Assembly: GCA_035041965.1 (NCBI GenBank)
Contig: JAPYMA010001618.1
Coordinates: 22,186 to 86,185 of the forward strand
Origin: Anisakis pegreffii
Taxonomy: Eukaryota > Nematoda > Chromadorea > Rhabditida > Anisakidae
Reading direction: 5' to 3'
Length of the DNA: 64,000 bases
The translations under genes and the position numbers were made by a program. This document shows positions 40,801 through 49,519 of this stretch, in pieces. Position 1 is the stretch's first letter. Every line of letters starts with the position of its first letter. The notes below the pieces were generated by a model that searched no databases, was not told where the DNA came from, and worked only from the letters and a program-made list of their open reading frames with translations.

Positions 40801-43800
40801 TTTTACCGAACTTTTGAGCATGTAAAACTCAGCAGTAAATTCGGTTCAGGTGAGCGAGGTGAACACGGTCCAAGTGGAGTTATGGGTCCAATGGGACCAC
40901 AAGGACCTATGGGACCAATGGGTCCAATGGGTATACAAGGACCAATGGGACCAATGGGTCCAGCTGGCCCAGCCGGTCCGGCCGGCCCACCGGGTCCTCA
41001 AGGCCCTGCAGGACCAGCTGGTACTGGTGGCGCTCCAGGTTGTCCAGCACCTCCACCTGGCGCTACTCCAGGATGTGTTAGTGTTATTGCTTTTGGATCA
41101 TTTCTTCGCTTGCCTATCGAAAATTCAATTTTGTTTATCTCGTTGATGCTTATTTTTGAATCTCCTTCGAATTCACCTTTTTTATCTGATGCATCGAGCT
41201 GAAGGATATTTCAGGTTCAAGTGTTTCAAACCTCAATTGAGTTGTTCTCAACAGCTGGTGGAATGTCACTTGGTTCACTCAGCTTCAGTATATCTAGTCA
41301 ACAACTTTTCATTCGTGTCAATGGTGGTTGGAAGGAAATTCGAGTAAGTTCCTCACTCATACCAAAACCTCAACACAAATTCTTTCTCAGCTATTATTAA
41401 TATGAACTTTAGATTATCTCAATAAGTTATTCATCTTTTTGCGCTCTTTGAATAAAACGTTCGTTTTTGTTTAACTCATATTTATCAGCGCCTAAAAAAT
41501 CACTTCGATCCTTTGGAGGTACACTCTTCTATCCAGTACGGTAAATCGCTAGTGCTAATCTCCTTTGAATACACATTCTTCGACTAGGTCAGCTGATCAG
41601 TTTCGGTGTACTAGATCAAATAGCCAGATCAAATGGCATTATTTCGTCAATACTCAAAATGACTTTAAAATCATAATAAGCAACAATAGCTTCAGGTTTA
41701 ATGTTTTGCTAAGTAATCTTTGGAATCTAAGCTTATTTATTGCAGTTGGAAGGATTTCATCCAACCATGGAGCAACGACCTTCACTGGTAAGTTATCATT
41801 CACATAGTATTTACGTTTCCAGCTGAACATTCTTTTGAGGCGTGCTTGAGATGAACGCATGCAGTGATTAATTGCTTAATCAAATGTTTTAACTCGAATA
41901 CAACAGTTGTGAGAATATAACATCATCTGAACTAATTCCTGCTGCCAAGAATTTTTGATGAGGCTTGAGCATATGCTCTCAGTTTATTTCGAAAGTGATA
42001 ATTTTGACTTGTATGATGAAAACTTTTCCGCAATAAATCATATGATCAAATTAAAGCCTACTATTTCATATAGATTCACATCTGTGAAGTATTTAGCCAC
42101 TAAAATATTCCGTTGAAATCAACTCGTGAAATGAAATGAATCAAACCAGTAACGATTTGCTCACTATCAGTGCAAATTAGCAATGTGTGTTGTGTGTGTG
42201 ATTAATTCATTAATGCTTGAAGTGGCAATTTGTTTTTTTTTAACGCTGTGTTCATCAATATGAACTGAGTCATTCGAATTTGTGAGAAAAATTCTAAATT
42301 TTTTTGTGATTAATCAATTATCCGAGACGAGTGGATGCATGCAATGCTTTTTATGAGATTTCACTAAAGTGCGTGTTCAGGAAATACACGTTGACCCATC
42401 TCAAAACGATAATTATATACCATATTGGGTAAGTCGAGATTCGATGTTGTCAAGTAACTGGTGCGATCGGTCTATCCATTGAATGAAAATGAATGAATCT
42501 GCGAGAATTTCCTAACCTTGCATGACTTCATGAGTGTACAATTCGATCAGAATGAATCGAATTCGTATCTGCGGATTACTTCCTAGTAGAAAAACTAATA
42601 TGCAAATAACATCGATCATTTGGGATTTGACGGGGACCTTTCAGAAGTTTGCAAACTGCCATCTGCTGTATCACTTGTTCACCTGCACTGTTCAAGCGTA
42701 AACTTTTCAAATCACAGTCGTTCGTTAAGACATTCAATAGAATGTGGCTGAGAATTACAATAGTTATTCATAAAATTGTTCCCCTCCGTTGTCAATTCTG
42801 CACCGTAAATCATTCTGCACATCCAGTTATCATGTCATGATCGAAATCATATAACGGTGATAAATCGGAGCCATTCTTCCAGCAATTCGGCTGAGTGAGA
42901 CACAGGAAATTCCTATGAAATCATTCGTTTAAGGACATTAGACTAAGTGATCTTACGTGGTCAAAATTCGTCACATTCCTCTCATTTCCTCACAGAATTT
43001 GTGTGGAAAAAACCTGCAAAACAACTTGAATCACCGCAAAGAGAATTTGCTCATTGATCAGACTAAAATCAAAAGATAATCACTAATCATTTTCTCAAAG
43101 AATTGATTACATACAAATTCATTATTAAGCTATCAGACGATGCTGCCGTAAGTGTGCATGCGCCATGTGTAAGGCGATCTGTCCATGTGGTGAATATCCA
43201 TCGCTTTTGTCTTGTTTCGTGATTTGCGATTTGTGATCGCGTTCAGCAACTTATTCTCACTACTCTCAGTTTTCCGGAACCAATCTTCCATCTTTTCTTC
43301 CGTCCAATCCTCAACTATGCTTGAATGATCTCTCGACTTCTTCAGTCAATCTTGCATCCACATTGTCGACAAATTGTCCGTTTCATATTCCCACTAGCAG
43401 CTGCGCAGATCTTTTCCGAACCTGTAACAGAGATTCTGAGCCGTAACAGAGATGTTCACTTACTCGCTGCTCAGAATCTTGGTTTGTTCATCGAGGAATC
43501 TGCAGCTTTTGTTCATCTAAAACTACCAATCTCTATAGAGTTTGTATCGTTCACTCAATTAAACCTGTGCCTTATTGCAAGTTGAGCCTAATCTGTTTTT
43601 TTTTGCTGTTCATAAATTCATGCTTTAATGAGTTCGAAACTGTTATCTCATGGTCGCGTTCAACTGATCCGTTTTTCTGTGTTCGTTTGAATTTAACCTA
43701 TTATAATGCAACGTTTGTTTAATGAACATGAGTGTGAATAACAGTGTTATCGATTCCCGTTGATCGCAAGAAGTTCTTACTGCTTTCAGTTAACACCATT

Positions 43801-46800
43801 CAGAACATTTTGATGGTTTCGCTATGATTATTCAATTAAATTTCAATTCTTTGATGTCGACTCGACTTTATCGTCATCAGAAGAAAGGCACATCAAAGTA
43901 AAGAAAACTTCAAGTGATGAATGTTTAACACTGTTAACTGATTTTTAATGATTGTTAATTGCGATGCAGTGATTTGCTCGAGTAACTGAGTGTTTGTTCT
44001 GTTCGATTTGGCTTTAGCTGGAACGAGTCTTGAGACTGGAACTATCAACTTAACAACTTCATTAACGCATGATTAATGAGTGAGGAATGCCCTTCAAGGA
44101 ATGACCTGCTACAGCAACAATAACAACGCTCTTCGAATAGCTGAATTTTGTGAAAGTTTGAACATGAGAAGACGACTGGGCGCTCTCAATCGTGATTCAA
44201 CGTGGTAACTTCACTCAGAGTTGGTTTTGCAGGAAATAGGTCTGCAGCCACGACCCGGTCTTCCGGATATTGCAGTCGAATTGCAGGGCGAAAGGAGACC
44301 AGACTATGAAATTGTGGTGAAACCCAAGCAACCTGCGCAGAAAGTTCCGGCTCCCGAGGAACGCCCTCAACCTCAACCCGAGCAACTTCCTCAGCCTTCA
44401 CCCGAACCACGTCCTCAGCCTTCACCCGAACCACGTCCTCAACCAAGACCCTCTCGTCCACAGCATCCTCATCGCAGACCAGGACAACGACCCGAAATCA
44501 CCATAGAACGTCATCGTCACAAGTCAAGAGTTTCCGAAGGACGACTTGAACGTCCACGAAGGCCCGAGGTAGAAACTATAGTGGAACCGGAACCACCAAG
44601 ACGCGATCAAAGGCCATCACAGCAGCAGCAATATGAATCGAGCAAAACAGATGAAAGGATAACTGGAAGACTTCCTCAAGAGCAAGCTCCCGAAGTTCGA
44701 GTGGAAAGACCAGAAGGGCGTCCAGAACATCCTGAAGCTCGTGTATTACCGTCAGAACCACAACCTATAACTGGGCTGCAAACTCAGGAGCGAATATCTG
44801 AAGAAACAAAACAACCTGAGCAGGTATAAAGCGTAGTGTGAGATGATATTTGGAGCAGGGTTGAACAATGAATTCATTTCTTTAATTTCTGTTGTCATAT
44901 CATGTTTCTTGTTCTACAGTTTAATGTGTCTTATCGATGTCGCTTTTAAAGAATCACATCCAAGTTAACAGTGTTGCAGTAGCAGTTGGCGTTTGGCATG
45001 TTAAGGATTGGCAGAAGATGCTATCAAAACAATTTTTTGAATAACTGATACTAAATTCGAGCGAATTAATATTGATATCCCCCAGATTGTGTTATCAGAT
45101 GTTTCTTTTACAAAGTGTTATTGCGCCTCTTCACAAAGTCAACGTCTTCGTATCGGAGGATCTCATTTAATGATCACCTGACTGTGTTTCGTAATGATCG
45201 TCTTTCATTGTAATTGATCATCTCATGATGATTTCATGACCATTTTATAACAATGGTTGCTTCAGTTCCTTCTGCTCCATCTCATTTCAAGCTTCATTTG
45301 TTGTTCCTGATATTGCATATGGCCTAATATATTGATACAGATCCTAATATTTGCATAGATCTCTCAGCAGTTCGTTATCATTTACGAATCAGCAAAATTT
45401 TCAAAATCTTTTCACTCATGTATCTCTCGTATAAGTGTCTTCACCGTTCTGTTTTGAACAAACTTCTATAAATACAAGAAAATATGCTCTCCTCTCATGA
45501 ATACCCTCTTCACATCTCAAATATTGCATGCTCGTCGATATTTATTTTTTATACGTTGGATTTTGATATTTGTTAGGCAAATTTGCATGCGTTTATTATT
45601 AGTGGTTGGTGACTTCACTTGGCGTCAGCAGTATTGTGACACCAGTATGGTTTTTATCGCTCTGAATCTTCTTCTAACGCTTGAAATCATCGTAACGTTG
45701 TGAGTGCTTCTTTAGACTAGACTTGTCCAAATGAGAGGAATTCATAACCTTATGTTCGATGCTCACGTAGACTCTTCTTCTATAATTTTTTATAATTTTC
45801 GGAGTATGTTCACATGATGATCTCGGCAAGACCGATCACACATTACCTCATCGATCGGTTGATAAGTCTGAATAGATACTGTTTTATCTTCTATGTATAT
45901 TTCTAATTTTGCGTTCTTCCTTGTTTCTTCCTCAATAAGCCTCATCGATGTTTGCTTTAGTCGAGCTTCAGTTCTTCTATCTATCACTCACTAGCTGTTA
46001 TCTGATTGTTACTATCGTCTAACATCCGTCTCGTTTAAGCAACCACCGTCTGTATCACAACAACAGCAACAGCAATCACCAGCATCCTCCTATCCGCAAT
46101 ATCCACAGAAGCCTGCACAATATCCAGAAACTGAACGACAACCGCACTACCGAGAACGGCCGACACCTGAGTCTCATCTGCAACGATACCCAGAACCAGC
46201 GCATAGACCGTATTCGTTGAGCGAAAAGGATCATGTTGTAAGTTTACCGTTCGGTTTCTTTCATTCCTTCCAACTGCTTTACTTACTTTAATCTACTGCT
46301 TAGGATATGTGTTCCATTTAATAGACCAAATTAGCTTCCAGCAATCGCTTCACAATCAATTTCTCGTGAGAATTACATCTGACAAGTGCAATTTCATTAC
46401 GTATTTCAGCAATATTTCAGTTCAATGAATTGCGGTCATTATTGCGAGAAGCATGTCTGATAAAAAGTCGTCATTTGATGGCATTAGTGAATGGATAATC
46501 TATCGCAAGAAGATTATCAATTACAAATTTTTTTCGTTTTTAAAGCCTCAAGTGCAAGCTATAATATTCCAAGCTGAGATTGAATCAATGAGTGAATTAT
46601 GCATGTTAGTGAATAAGAAGCGGAGTTTGACTGTTGAATGCAATGAGACGAGAAGTATGAGAAAACGACAACAGGAGAGCGATTTTAATGATGACAGCAC
46701 TGAGAGTGATTATAGCAGCTACTTTAACTGTTACGAGCAGTGAGGTCAGAATGGAATGAGAAAACGTTAGCAAGAGTGTGCTTTGAATGCAAGCAGTTAT

Positions 46801-48373
46801 GAGAGCGATTGAAACGGTTCGGAAAAGAATGAAACTTCGTTCGAATGTGCTCGTATTAAAAGGAATTGTTAAAAAATGACTTGAATTTTGTTATAATCTC
46901 GTTGAAAATCCCGAAACATGTTTAGATATCACGTTGAGACGAGATTGAGCATACGAGTTGTTGAGCCAGTGACTTTTATTAAGATATTGTGTCATCAATA
47001 CTAAATTGACCAAAAACCAATGTTTCTTCGCAGCAGAAAGTACAGATATTAAGGCGTACCGCAGCAAAAAATTACTGCCGAGACATTTATCCTTCGAAGT
47101 TTATGTGATTCGGATAAAGCAGAATTTGATATGTTTGAACTGATCTGTTCGAATGATTCGATCAGTCAATTTTTCAGTTACACTTGATCGCTCTAAATAT
47201 GCCAATGTCTGGTAATATGCGTGGTGTACGGGGTGCAGATTTGGCTTGCTACCAGCAGGCTCGTCAAGCTGGTTTCAGAACCACATTCCGAGCATTCCTT
47301 TCGTCTCATGTACAGGTGAACCATTCAACAAAATAATCCAAAACACATTCTCATCGGCTGCTGAAGAAAGCTGTTGATCGCTTAATCCTTCAAAGCACTC
47401 CCAACTTCTTGCCCGAACAAATTATTAAAAAGCCTGTCGTCTTGAAATGTATTTTGGACCGCTTTTATGATTGTCTCCACCGATATGTAGGTTCTTCTTA
47501 GGTTTCATGGTACTATTTTACTAACGAGAATTTCAAATTCAGCCCAAAATCTTGAACCAGAGTCTATCTGTCAGTGAGTTTGAAGTTAAATCGATCAACT
47601 CAAATGTTGATCAAATGAATATTTTTTGATTGCCAAGCTATCAAGACACCCATTGGATGGATGAATTTATTTTTGAAGGATTTGAACCAAGTGGTACATT
47701 TCGGTGATCGCGAAACACCGGTGGTGAATCTGCGTGGTGAGAAGTTGTTCGATGCATGGAGTGATATATTCCGTGCTCGTCCAATGTTCAATGTGCCGTT
47801 GTATTCGTTCAATCGAAGAAACGTTTTTGAGGATAACCTATGGTAACCTATGATAACCTACATTAAGACTAATCGCCAGAATATCACCAAACCCAAATAA
47901 TTTCTTGAATATCGACCACTATCTCATTTTATCCTCATCACAGCTGCTTGTGGTAATCTGGTTCAGCACAATACTGCGTTTATCCAAGAAAGGAGCTGTG
48001 GAAGCTTTCACGCTGATCTTTGTGGCAGATAATTCAGCTGACCATCTAAAATCAAAAGCACTTCTTAATTCCTTCTCAAATCGTGATCTATTATGTAATA
48101 TGAATAGCTTATTTGTTTGATTTCCGCATTCTAATCGTAAGATTAAAAATTGTTTGGTTAAGGCGAGAAAAGAGGATTTGGCACGGCTCAGACGCTAGCG
48201 GTACGCGTAGTGAATCTGGCTATTGTAACGCATGGCGTTCTGGTGATAAATTACATGTGGGCAGTTCATCGCCTCTCGGACCAGGAATGCCTTTGTTAGA
48301 TGGTTGTCAAAACGTCGACTGCTCTCATGAATTCGCTATTCTTTGTGTTGAGGTCAGTGATATCACACTTTAA
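4734..48373 (+). CDS. Type XV/XVIII collagen (multiplexin), long isoform, 22 exons
   Basis: Collagen XV/XVIII-like proteins are secreted basement-membrane collagens; the C. elegans member, CLE-1, acts in axon guidance, cell migration and synapse organisation. The model joins 22 exons with consistent phases into about 1,093 residues. In order these are a signal peptide (about 1-27), a TSPN/laminin-G-like domain (about 37-240), an acidic and Gln/Tyr-rich linker (244-333), interrupted Gly-X-Y repeats (about 340-580), the NC1 trimerization domain (588-630), a Pro/Gln/Arg-rich hinge (631-923) and endostatin (924-1093). The Gly-X-Y part is much shorter than in vertebrate collagen XVIII. The first intron is about 10 kb and the fifth about 17.5 kb. 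An alternative first exon lies inside the fifth intron. The domain order is diagnostic of the family; individual exon borders are my reading of splice consensus and phase. The start was chosen because a hydrophobic leader runs directly into a good donor. Confidence 0.93.
4843..14976 (+). other. Intron 1 of the collagen gene (about 10.1 kb)
   Basis: No exon or nested gene could be supported here. The open frames on both strands are short and have no recognisable family features; the longest is 130 codons on the minus strand at 7908-8300. An intron of this size is a common place for enhancers, but I see no specific motif to call. Confidence 0.6.
14977..15086 (+). CDS. Collagen XV/XVIII exon 2: start of TSPN domain
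   Basis: The acceptor is ATTGCAG and the donor AAG|GTAAAA; it enters in phase 1 and leaves in phase 0. It encodes residues 37-73, including VDLLVPIK and [10 protein letters not shown], the leading helix and first strand expected at the N-terminus of a TSPN domain. It reads straight into exon 3 ([10 protein letters not shown]). Confidence 0.8.
15087..16017 (+). other. Intron 2 of the collagen gene
   Basis: A 931-nt AT-rich intron with no other feature that I can see. It ends in the acceptor GTTTCAG. Confidence 0.7.
16018..16189 (+). CDS. Collagen XV/XVIII exon 3: TSPN domain core
   Basis: It encodes residues 74-130 and part of 131. The segment [12 protein letters not shown] followed by [18 protein letters not shown] lines up with the family pattern FPSLFFRDFS...IRP...LFAI of collagen XVIII. 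The acceptor is GTTTCAG and the donor CCG|GTTTGT, a weak donor supported by its phase 1 fit to exon 4. Confidence 0.88.
16643..16821 (+). CDS. Collagen XV/XVIII exon 4: TSPN domain core
   Basis: Enters in phase 1 after TTTTACAG and leaves in phase 0 before GTTCAT. It encodes residues 131-190. The motifs [19 protein letters not shown] and VVLYFRC match ISLLYTE, QWTHLALSV and VALYVDC of the human collagen XVIII TSPN domain. Cys183 is the first cysteine of the conserved TSPN disulfide pair; its partner is in exon 6. Confidence 0.92.
17310..17399 (+). CDS. Collagen XV/XVIII exon 5: TSPN domain
   Basis: Thirty codons in phase 0 (residues 191-220), between TTTGTTCAG and GAG|GTTAGT. The stretch [15 protein letters not shown] corresponds to the FVAQAGG...KFQG strand pair of the family. 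The next residues of the domain are found 17.5 kb downstream in exon 6. Confidence 0.88.
17816..17837. repeat. Perfect 22-nt palindrome
   Basis: GCATGTATGCATGCATACATGC reads the same on both strands with no loop. It could be a binding site for a dimeric factor or a chance product of an alternating purine-pyrimidine run. Confidence 0.7.
23578..23622. repeat. Inverted repeat with 12-bp perfect arms
   Basis: TTCTGATGATTT at 23578-23589 is exactly complementary to AAATCATCAGAA at 23611-23622, with a 21-nt loop. No function is evident. Confidence 0.6.
25479..25568. repeat. Interstitial telomere-like hexamers in inverted orientation
   Basis: Three contiguous hexamers TTAGGC, TTAGAC, TTAGGC occupy 25479-25496. 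Three hexamers of the complementary strand, GCCTCA, GCCTAA, GCCTAA, occupy 25551-25568. TTAGGC is the nematode telomere repeat. The 54 nt between them shows no other structure. The flanks of both arms keep partial complementarity (ACAT near each outer edge), so the whole can be read as one imperfect hairpin of about 100 nt. Confidence 0.7.
30250..30271. repeat. Short hairpin
   Basis: CAACATTTCA and TGAAATGTTG are perfectly complementary around a 2-nt loop. With one bulged base the stem extends to the neighbouring GCTT and AAGC. Confidence 0.6.
30430..30450. repeat. Short palindrome
   Basis: CTTTAATGAT and ATCATTAAAG are perfect complements around one central base. No function is evident. Confidence 0.6.
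32030..32109. repeat. 80-nt near-perfect hairpin, 38-bp stem and 4-nt loop
   Basis: The left arm (32030-32067) and right arm (32072-32109) are complementary at 36 of 38 positions, with loop ATCA. Each outer end is a homopolymer (seven A, seven T) bounded by G and C. It could be a very short fold-back or MITE-like element, a precursor-like RNA hairpin, or a recent inverted duplication. It carries no open frame of its own. Confidence 0.85.
33882..34874 (+). CDS. Alternative first exon of the collagen gene: signal peptide plus Ser/Gln/Lys-rich domain
   Basis: The exon encodes 331 residues starting with a strong secretory leader (hydrophobic core [13 protein letters not shown], likely cleavage after about residue 30). 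The rest is low complexity: a Gln run (107-116), a long basic Ser/Arg-rich part (about 140-224) with a furin-like RSKR at 143-146 and further clusters KRRR and RMRRK, then an acidic C-terminal part rich in Glu and Asp. N-glycosylation sequons occur at 73, 79, 80 and 152. It ends in phase 0 at TTG|GTCAGT and joins exon 6 (34919). Worm and mammalian multiplexins are known to use alternative promoters, so this is most likely the first exon of a second isoform (about 1,204 residues in all). The frame stays open 10 codons upstream of the ATG but without a good start. Confidence 0.82.
34875..34918 (+). other. 44-nt mini-intron
   Basis: A GTCAGT donor and TTTTATAG acceptor bound a T-rich intron of only 44 nt. 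It separates the alternative first exon from the last TSPN exon. If retained, translation stops after four more codons at 34889, giving a soluble protein of 335 residues. Confidence 0.8.
34919..34987 (+). CDS. Collagen XV/XVIII exon 6: last strand of TSPN domain
   Basis: Twenty-three codons in phase 0 (residues 221-243). [11 protein letters not shown] follows KGEFE of exon 5 exactly as GVIAELKVRRD follows KFQ in collagen XVIII. Cys239 is the expected partner of Cys183. The donor is AAC|GTAAGT. The exon is shared by both isoforms. Confidence 0.9.
34988..37604 (+). other. Intron 6 of the collagen gene
   Basis: A 2.6-kb AT-rich intron. It contains the 20-nt palindrome at 35057-35076. No further exon or gene could be supported. 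Confidence 0.65.
35057..35076. repeat. Perfect 20-nt palindrome
   Basis: GTGCCATGAATTCATGGCAC is fully self-complementary with no loop and lies 70 nt after exon 6. It may be a dimeric protein-binding site or chance. Confidence 0.7.
37605..37641 (+). CDS. Collagen XV/XVIII exon 7: acidic linker
   Basis: Acceptor TCGTTTTCAG and donor ATAA|GTAAGT; it enters in phase 0 and leaves in phase 1. It encodes [12 protein letters not shown], an acidic linker (244-255) between TSPN and collagen regions. Confidence 0.75.
37917..37976 (+). CDS. Collagen XV/XVIII exon 8: acidic linker, GC donor
   Basis: A 60-nt exon, phase 1 in and out, encoding [19 protein letters not shown]. The acceptor is ATATTTTAG. 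The donor is CAAG|GCAAGT, the consensus of the minor GC-AG intron class. The nearby GT (GGCAA|GTTAAT) would leave the exon in phase 2, which fits neither exon 9 nor exon 10. Because the exon is a multiple of three it can be skipped without changing frame. Confidence 0.7.
38409..38579 (+). CDS. Collagen XV/XVIII exon 9: Gln/Tyr-rich linker, possible cassette exon
   Basis: Fifty-seven codons, phase 1 in and out, between GAATTTCAG and TTGT|GTAGGG. The product is a non-collagenous stretch with [20 protein letters not shown] and a single cysteine near residue 298. The symmetric phase fits both neighbours. The composition is unusual and I recognise no homologue, so the exon is supported only by frame and splice sites. 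Confidence 0.5.
38580..39561 (+). other. Intron 9 of the collagen gene
   Basis: A 982-nt intron with no other feature that I can see, ending GCAATTTCAG. Confidence 0.6.
39562..39662 (+). CDS. Collagen XV/XVIII exon 10: first Gly-X-Y repeats
   Basis: Residues 333-366. After KVIKIE the Gly-X-Y repeat starts: [17 protein letters not shown] and on to PAGPPGV. Donor GTG|GTATGT, phase 0. Confidence 0.93.
39839..40034 (+). CDS. Collagen XV/XVIII exon 11: Gly-X-Y with interruption
   Basis: Residues 367-431. It starts with two cysteines (CMAEC) that may form interchain bonds, continues with Gly-X-Y, has a 20-residue interruption around [17 protein letters not shown], and resumes with [11 protein letters not shown]. 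Acceptor ATTTTTAG, donor CAAG|GTTAGA, phase 0 to 1. Confidence 0.93.
40143..40264 (+). CDS. Collagen XV/XVIII exon 12: Gly-X-Y then interruption
   Basis: Residues 432-472. Gly-X-Y to [10 protein letters not shown], followed by the start of a long interruption ([16 protein letters not shown]), probably helical. Donor AAG|GTGAGT, phase 0. Confidence 0.92.
40489..40606 (+). CDS. Collagen XV/XVIII exon 13: cysteine-containing interruption
   Basis: Residues 473-511. It contains the adjacent pair DECCSS and a Pro/Tyr-rich part, ending with KGEKG where the collagen repeat resumes. The acceptor is ATCTTAAAG and the donor AAAAAG|GTATGC. The cysteine pair could cross-link chains; that is inference. 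Confidence 0.85.
40850..41076 (+). CDS. Collagen XV/XVIII exon 14: main Gly-X-Y exon
   Basis: Residues 512-587. About 20 consecutive Gly-X-Y triplets, many GPM or GPA, then [18 protein letters not shown] with two cysteines at the C-terminal end of the triple helix. Acceptor GGTTCAG, donor TGT|GTTAGT. Codons for Gly and Pro are strongly biased to GGA, GGT and CCA. Confidence 0.94.
41215..41343 (+). CDS. Collagen XV/XVIII exon 15: NC1 trimerization domain
   Basis: Residues 588-630. [20 protein letters not shown] followed by [20 protein letters not shown] matches the collagen XVIII trimerization domain (VQTF...GSLVFVISEEELYVRVRNGWRKV). Acceptor GGATATTTCAG, donor CGA|GTAAGT, phase 0. Confidence 0.95.
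41746..41787 (+). CDS. Collagen XV/XVIII exon 16: start of hinge
   Basis: Fourteen codons (631-644) between TTATTGCAG and [17 protein letters not shown] follows the trimerization domain just as LEARTPL does in the human protein. Confidence 0.8.
42381..42428 (+). CDS. Collagen XV/XVIII exon 17: hinge
   Basis: Sixteen codons (645-660), [16 protein letters not shown], between GTGTTCAG and TGG|GTAAGT, phase 0. No homology is recognisable; splice sites and phase are good. Confidence 0.7.
42429..44232 (+). other. Intron 17 of the collagen gene
   Basis: An intron of 1.8 kb. C. elegans is known to make an NC1-only isoform from an internal promoter, and this intron would be one possible place for one. 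I found no convincing alternative first exon. Confidence 0.6.
44233..44823 (+). CDS. Collagen XV/XVIII exon 18: Pro/Gln/Arg-rich hinge
   Basis: A single 197-codon exon (661-857), acceptor TTTTGCAG, donor CAG|GTATAA. It is very rich in Pro, Gln, Glu and Arg, with a duplicated eight-residue unit PQPSPEPR (24-nt direct repeat at 44389-44436) and a basic region with HRRPGQRP and ERHRHKSR. It forms most of the protease-sensitive hinge before endostatin. It is unstructured by composition and has no cysteine. Confidence 0.9.
44824..46039 (+). other. Intron 18 of the collagen gene
   Basis: A 1.2-kb AT-rich intron, no further feature seen. Confidence 0.6.
46040..46237 (+). CDS. Collagen XV/XVIII exon 19: Gln/Pro/Tyr-rich hinge
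   Basis: Sixty-six codons (858-923), acceptor TCGTTTAAG, donor GTT|GTAAGT. It has SQQQQQQ, repeated Y-P-Q and Y-P-E motifs and ends SLSEKDHV just before endostatin. Low complexity like exon 18. Confidence 0.85.
46238..47177 (+). other. Intron 19 of the collagen gene
   Basis: A 940-nt intron holding an unexplained 96-codon open frame on the same strand at 46453-46743 and a degenerate direct repeat after it (see findings). Confidence 0.6.
47178..47315 (+). CDS. Collagen XV/XVIII exon 20: endostatin domain, N-terminal part
   Basis: Residues 924-969: [21 protein letters not shown], then CYQQARQAG and [11 protein letters not shown]. This is the signature start of endostatin. Acceptor TTTTTCAG, donor CAG|GTGAAC. 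Confidence 0.97.
47679..47842 (+). CDS. Collagen XV/XVIII exon 21: endostatin domain, middle
   Basis: Residues 970-1023 plus the first two bases of Trp1024. [29 protein letters not shown] and [11 protein letters not shown] match [29 protein letters not shown] and FSFDGKDVL. Acceptor TTTTTGAAG, donor TATG|GTAACC. Confidence 0.96.
48163..48373 (+). CDS. Collagen XV/XVIII exon 22: endostatin domain, C-terminal part and stop
   Basis: Residues 1024-1093. [20 protein letters not shown] and FAILCVE match [20 protein letters not shown] and YIVLCIE. The segment DGCQNVDC has one more cysteine than the vertebrate CHH pattern. Read straight through, the protein ends in VSDITL at a TAA (48371-48373). An alternative is a 38-nt intron 48353-48390 leading to a different tail (see findings). 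Confidence 0.94.
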
Positions 48374-48588
48374 AACCTCTTTTATTTCAGACACAATCTG
48401 CCCTCTCCATGATAATCATCCTTCGTGATATAAATCTACAAAAGGAATCTACTTCAAGTCGTTTCTCACATGAATACATGAATCATTTCTACTCGTAATC
48501 TGCCACTTGTAATTCACTTTACAGTAACATTTTCAAGTACTTTAGCACATATCTATTCAAGATACATTTTGTGAGAAAGGATCATTTC

Positions 48589-48594
48589 AATAAA
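48589..48594 (+). terminator. Likely polyadenylation signal of the collagen gene
   Basis: AATAAA occurs 216 nt after the stop codon and is followed within about 20 nt by T- and GT-rich sequence. It is the first canonical signal downstream. Confidence 0.6.
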
Positions 48595-49483
48595 AGTTTA
48601 TTCTGAGCAGGCAATGAAAGACTTCACGAATTGTACAATCATTCTTTTTGAATCGTTAAATTTTCATCTATTTGGTTCTTTCCATGGACAATATCATAGA
48701 AATAATATGAGCAATGTTATAAAATCGCTTTGCACACACCAGAAAGTACAATAACAATCCTCATAAGGTCGCATATTTGATTGTGTCACAAAGGTGATGA
48801 ATGATAGATAAGTGCTCACATAAACATCATGCAGAGTCATGTGATGGAAACCCTGAAAAATAGAAAATTACATAAAATCAGCAATTTTGAGCCGCCGGAA
48901 AATGCTACAACAACAACAGCGACACACATTTCAGAAACTGATATCATATTAGGACCGTTGATAAACCATTCGTTTGGTATTGTTTGCACTCTGTTGATAG
49001 CACACGTTTATCTGCTCGTATGGAAAATTTAAGCTTTGATTTCTCATATCACTTTTGACCTTTTCACGATTGTTTTTCTCATCTTCATTTCCGATCACTT
49101 AATCATTTGTCGTTGTTTTCAGTTCAAACTCTTTATGAAGTATAAGCTGATATTCATGATCAACATTGAGTCCTTTGCACAATAGCACTGAAAGCAGTAA
49201 AAATAACAAGAGTAATGAAATATGTAACTTATCGAGAATGATAATGATCAAATCATTTGCAGAATATGAGCAAATACAGTGTTGATAAACGTCTCGGAAA
49301 GAAACGATTGCATTCAACTGACTAATAACTCGTCAAATATACGTGAAATAACAATCAGAATGTCGATATTTCCTGAATGAAAGAAGAAGGAAAATTGAAA
49401 AGCATTCGTAGAGATCAACTTATTGCGTATATAAAATATTTATTTTAATGACGAGTTTTTGTGTTAGAAACAAATTTGTTGCA

Positions 49484-49519
<36 letters not shown>

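Noticed and set aside
48829..49032. 67-codon frame with a hydrophobic C-terminus just after the collagen gene
   Set aside because: It looks somewhat like a tail-anchored peptide, but there is no start context, homology or splice support.
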